NCBI GenBank assembly: GCA_914767715.1 | Contig: OU612069.1 | Span: 11,713,387 to 11,777,386 of the forward strand | DNA: 64,000 nt | Source: Membranipora membranacea | Taxonomy: Eukaryota > Bryozoa > Gymnolaemata > Cheilostomatida > Membraniporidae | Reading direction: 5' to 3' | In this document: positions 61,332 to 64,000 of the stretch, in pieces | Numbering within the stretch: position 1 is the stretch's first letter | How the letters are laid out: the number at the start of each line of letters is the position of its first letter | Program-made: the position numbers and the translations under genes | Notes under the pieces: model-generated | Seen by the model: only the letters and a program-made list of their open reading frames with translations | What the model was told of the DNA's origin: nothing | The model's database searches: none

Positions 61332-64000
61332 TCATGATGGTGGCTGCTGTGATGTTTTAGTGAAGAAATCGTTCAGCAAGAGATCGGCAGCAAATCCTGG
61401 AGATAAATGTCCCTGCTGTACCTGAAAAAATGATAAAAACATATCCTTCTTAGCTATCAGTATAAAAACTAGGATCATTGATTTTGATTAGTGACTGTTA
61501 TGTAGTGTTTACTGGGTCAACATTGTCATGGTGCCCAAGCATCAGCTGTCGTACATACATGCTGACTGTTCTAGTGGCTATTGGACTGGAAGAGGGGGCA
61601 GGTGTTTCAAAATATAAGTTGTACTTCCTGATCAGAGTTGTTCCCCATGTCTAAAAAGCCAATATCAAATCAGCAGCTGTCAATTCACAACTCGAGAGTA
61701 AAATTTTTTGGCTAGCTAACTCCAGAGCGAAACCCGAGTACTGCACGACATAGCCAAAGAGACCTGGAACAATGTTTTGCTCTCGACAAATGTGCACACC
61801 AAGGTTGATGCTCTGCATACCACCAACAATAGGATTATAGATCATCACTGTCCATTTCGAACTCGCAAAGTACGAAGAGACCGCCCTGCTTGGATGACGA
61901 ATAGCATATCCAAGTTAGTGCAAGCCAGAGATAAAGCTCATAAGAACAGATGTAAAAACCCTGAAAGTGTTAAGGGCACTGGTTCAACGTAAAATCAGAG
62001 CCAGTAAAAGAGCATTTGTGAACTATCAGCTCAACAAAAATCAAAATACCAAAGAATGGTGGTCTACATTAAAATCCATAACGCAGCCGAACAAAACAAC
62101 CACCGAGGTAAAGCAACCAATTATAGAAGGCCGTCCTATGACCAGTCAGTACTTCTGCGAACAGCTTAATAACTACTATGCATCGGTAGGTGGTGAACGA
62201 ATCTCAGACATTGATCCGGATAAAACCCCAGAACCTAAGACTCTACAACCCCTCAGTATAGGCGAGGTAAAACATCTACTCAATAAACTTGACACCTCAA
62301 AAGCAACATCTGAGGAAGATTTCCCAACCTGGGTCTCCTTGGAAGGGAAGGAGGATATATGCGACCCACTGTGTTATATAATCAACTGTATGCTCGCAAG
62401 TGCCGAATATCCAGACAGGTGGAAACGTGCGCAGATCAACCCTATTCCTAAGATATCGTGTCCTACTAAGAACAAGGACTACCGCCCAATATCACTGCTC
62501 TGTCACCTGGGCAAGTTATGTGAAGAAGTGATCATCAACAAATTGAGAACGCAGCTGGATAAAGTATTCGATCCGTCGCAGTTTGCATACCAGCCTAATA
62601 TTGGGACAGTAGATGCATTGATTCAGGTCATGGAGGACTTCACTGCCCAACTTGATAAGCCTCACACTAAATTTATTCAGAGTGCAGCATTAGACTTTTC
62701 AAAAGCCTTCGACCGCTTGCAACCTGCTATATTGGTTGAGAAAATGCAAAAATATGAATTTAACCATGAGGTGATAACTCTTGTTAGCAGCTTCCTTCAC
62801 AATAGAATGCAGTGCACCAAATACGGCAATAGCAGATCTACATATATCAGTGCAAAGTTTGGTGCCCCGCAAGGAACTAAGCTTGGACCGATACTCTGGC
62901 TGATTTATTCCAATGATCTTAAAGCAGAGGGATACAATCACGTAAAATATGCTGACGACACAATATTCTATGTAGCAGTCAATAACCATACCGATCAACC
63001 TGCCATCGCTTCCGCCATACAATAAACTCAATCATGGTCTGCTAATAATAACATCCTTCTGAATGCTGACAAGACGGAGATTATGAACTCATCCCTGAGT
63101 CATCATTACACCTATGATAACCAGTTACATATAGATGATTATTTTTTGACACCAAGCCCTTGCACAAAGTTTTTGGGAATATTAATAGATAACAAGCTTT
63201 TTTTTAACAATCATGTCGATAATTTAGTCACTAAGTGCAACTCGAGGCTATTTTTAATGAGGAAGTTAAGAACAATAGGTCTAAGTAATGAAGGGCTTAA
63301 ATTATTTTACACTACAAACATTCGATCAGTAGTGTGCTATGGTGTCCCTGCTTGGTTCACGTTCCTGTCTAACCACAACAAAGATCGGTTGGAACGAATT
63401 CAGCTATCAGCAACACGAATAATCTACCCTGAGGCTGAATATGACGAGATGCTCACACTTTTAAGCATTCCTCATTTAATTGATTTTATGTTTGATCTTT
63501 CCTTTTCTCATTTTACAAAAATAATGGGTAGCAAGTCTCATCCACACTACCACAGACTGATTTTTAACCCTGCAACCAGGACATCCTCTCGGGCCAGCCA
63601 AACATTCCGCCCTATCCGATGCCGTACGGTCTAATAGCTTTTTTAACTACTTCATGAGATATTACGATAATGGTTTCATTTATAAAGAGTAGATAATTGT
63701 CATTTTTAGTAACCATCTTAACCAGCTGTTATGCATTCAGTTTTGTCTCCTCGGAGATATTGTTATGCACAATACATCAATAGTCAAAGTCAAAAGTCAA
63801 AGTCAACTTGCTCAGCCCGATTAATTAATAAGTGCTAGCTAAAATTCAGTCACCCCAAATAAGCTAAATTTAACTCATAGCCAACATTTACTTATCACAA
63901 GTTTAAGGTTTTACACATTACCTGTCGCTCGATGTCTAGCTTCTGTTTGGTTATGATTGGATCAGACTCAAATATATGTGTCAGCTGATCATGTACATGA
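61332..64000 (-). CDS. MMAA: MMAA-type GTPase (methylmalonic aciduria A protein), last two exons
   Basis: The penultimate exon runs from beyond the window edge to 63,922 (donor CAG|gtaatg). The last exon is 61421-61332, after a tttttcag acceptor, with stop TGA at 61,332-61,334. Both junctions are phase 0. The joined ~55 residues have the pattern L-x-x-x-F-x-S-x-P, a helix ending in the exon border, then QQGHLSPGFAADLLLNDF. This closely follows the C-terminus of MMAA/ArgK GTPases, where L(I)xxFxSHPxV, a charged helix and DGRITPxxAAxLLL occur in the same order. The family is a P-loop GTPase that guards and reactivates B12-dependent methylmalonyl-CoA mutase, mitochondrial in animals. The GTPase domain lies outside the window. 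The intron of ~2.5 kb is mostly a LINE insertion. Confidence 0.7.
61640..63806 (+). mobile_element. CR1-like LINE, 5'-truncated, nearly intact reverse transcriptase
   Basis: Open frame runs from about 61,690 through 61,992 (pre-RT region, TRKVRRDRPAWMTNSISKL), shifts once near 61,970-61,990, continues to a single in-frame TAA at 63,023, then in the same frame to a stop at 63,634. Motifs in order are INPIPKISCPTKNKDYRPIS, QFAYQPNIGTVDAL, AALDFSKAFDRL, FGAPQGTKLGPILW and the intact catalytic KYADDTIFY (about 62,945-62,971), then the thumb (KFLGILIDNKL, RSVVCYGVPAW). The 3' UTR of ~150 bases ends in AGTCAAA-type repeats (63,782-63,806), as CR1 elements do. Endonuclease and ORF1 are missing by truncation. 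It sits antisense in the last MMAA intron and looks recent. Confidence 0.9.

Noticed and set aside
1-64000. CRISPR array or prokaryotic operon
   Set aside because: The repeats are too long or too few and have no regular spacers; the genes are spliced and eukaryotic.

Overview
The window is animal nuclear DNA. It is AT-rich and has multi-exon genes with gt/ag introns, a solute carrier family 6 (SLC6) neurotransmitter-type transporter, a B-box/coiled-coil protein, the end of an MMAA-type GTPase gene, CR1/Jockey-like LINEs, a tRNA-derived SINE and many small inverted-repeat elements. A marine, early-branching invertebrate (sponge, cnidarian or similar) is plausible, but the sequence alone does not settle the phylum. 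All recognised host genes lie on the minus strand.

The dominant feature is a direct tandem segmental duplication. Copy 1 (about 24-22,680) and copy 2 (about 32,224-56,585) are colinear with an offset near 34.0 kb. Each copy starts with an array of roughly 1.7-2.1 kb tandem units (24-7,392 and 32,058-41,463). It continues with shared mobile elements (a TIR element, a tRNA-derived SINE and a tRNA-like pol III pseudogene) and then carries an SLC6 gene read right to left. Copy 2 holds a complete 16-exon gene whose exons join in frame from an ATG at 56,923 to a stop at 43,460 (717 codons). Copy 1 holds only exons 2-16, because the duplication edge falls in intron 1. Six of the eight amino-acid differences I can see between the two copies fall in exons 2 and 3, which encode TM1 and TM2. 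They include W to L in the NFWRFPY motif and G to C in the conserved GQ of TM2.

The spacer between the copies (22,680-32,057) contains a relic with weak resemblance to a gasdermin N-terminus, a long-armed foldback element with a second element nested in it, another short TIR element, and a five-exon B-box/coiled-coil/beta-propeller-like gene (27,723-30,932). To the right of copy 2 are the unique SLC6 exon 1, a possible untranslated leader exon near 60 kb, and the last two exons of an MMAA homologue (61,332-64,000). The last intron of that gene carries a young 5'-truncated LINE.

Because the duplication leaves an empty site for each later insertion, several insertions can be dated as younger than the duplication: a 287-bp hAT-like MITE with an 8-bp target-site duplication, a CR1-like reverse transcriptase fragment, a small retroposon, and a 32-bp palindromic insertion. 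Exon coordinates were read by eye from splice sites and phase. No alignment or database search was run.
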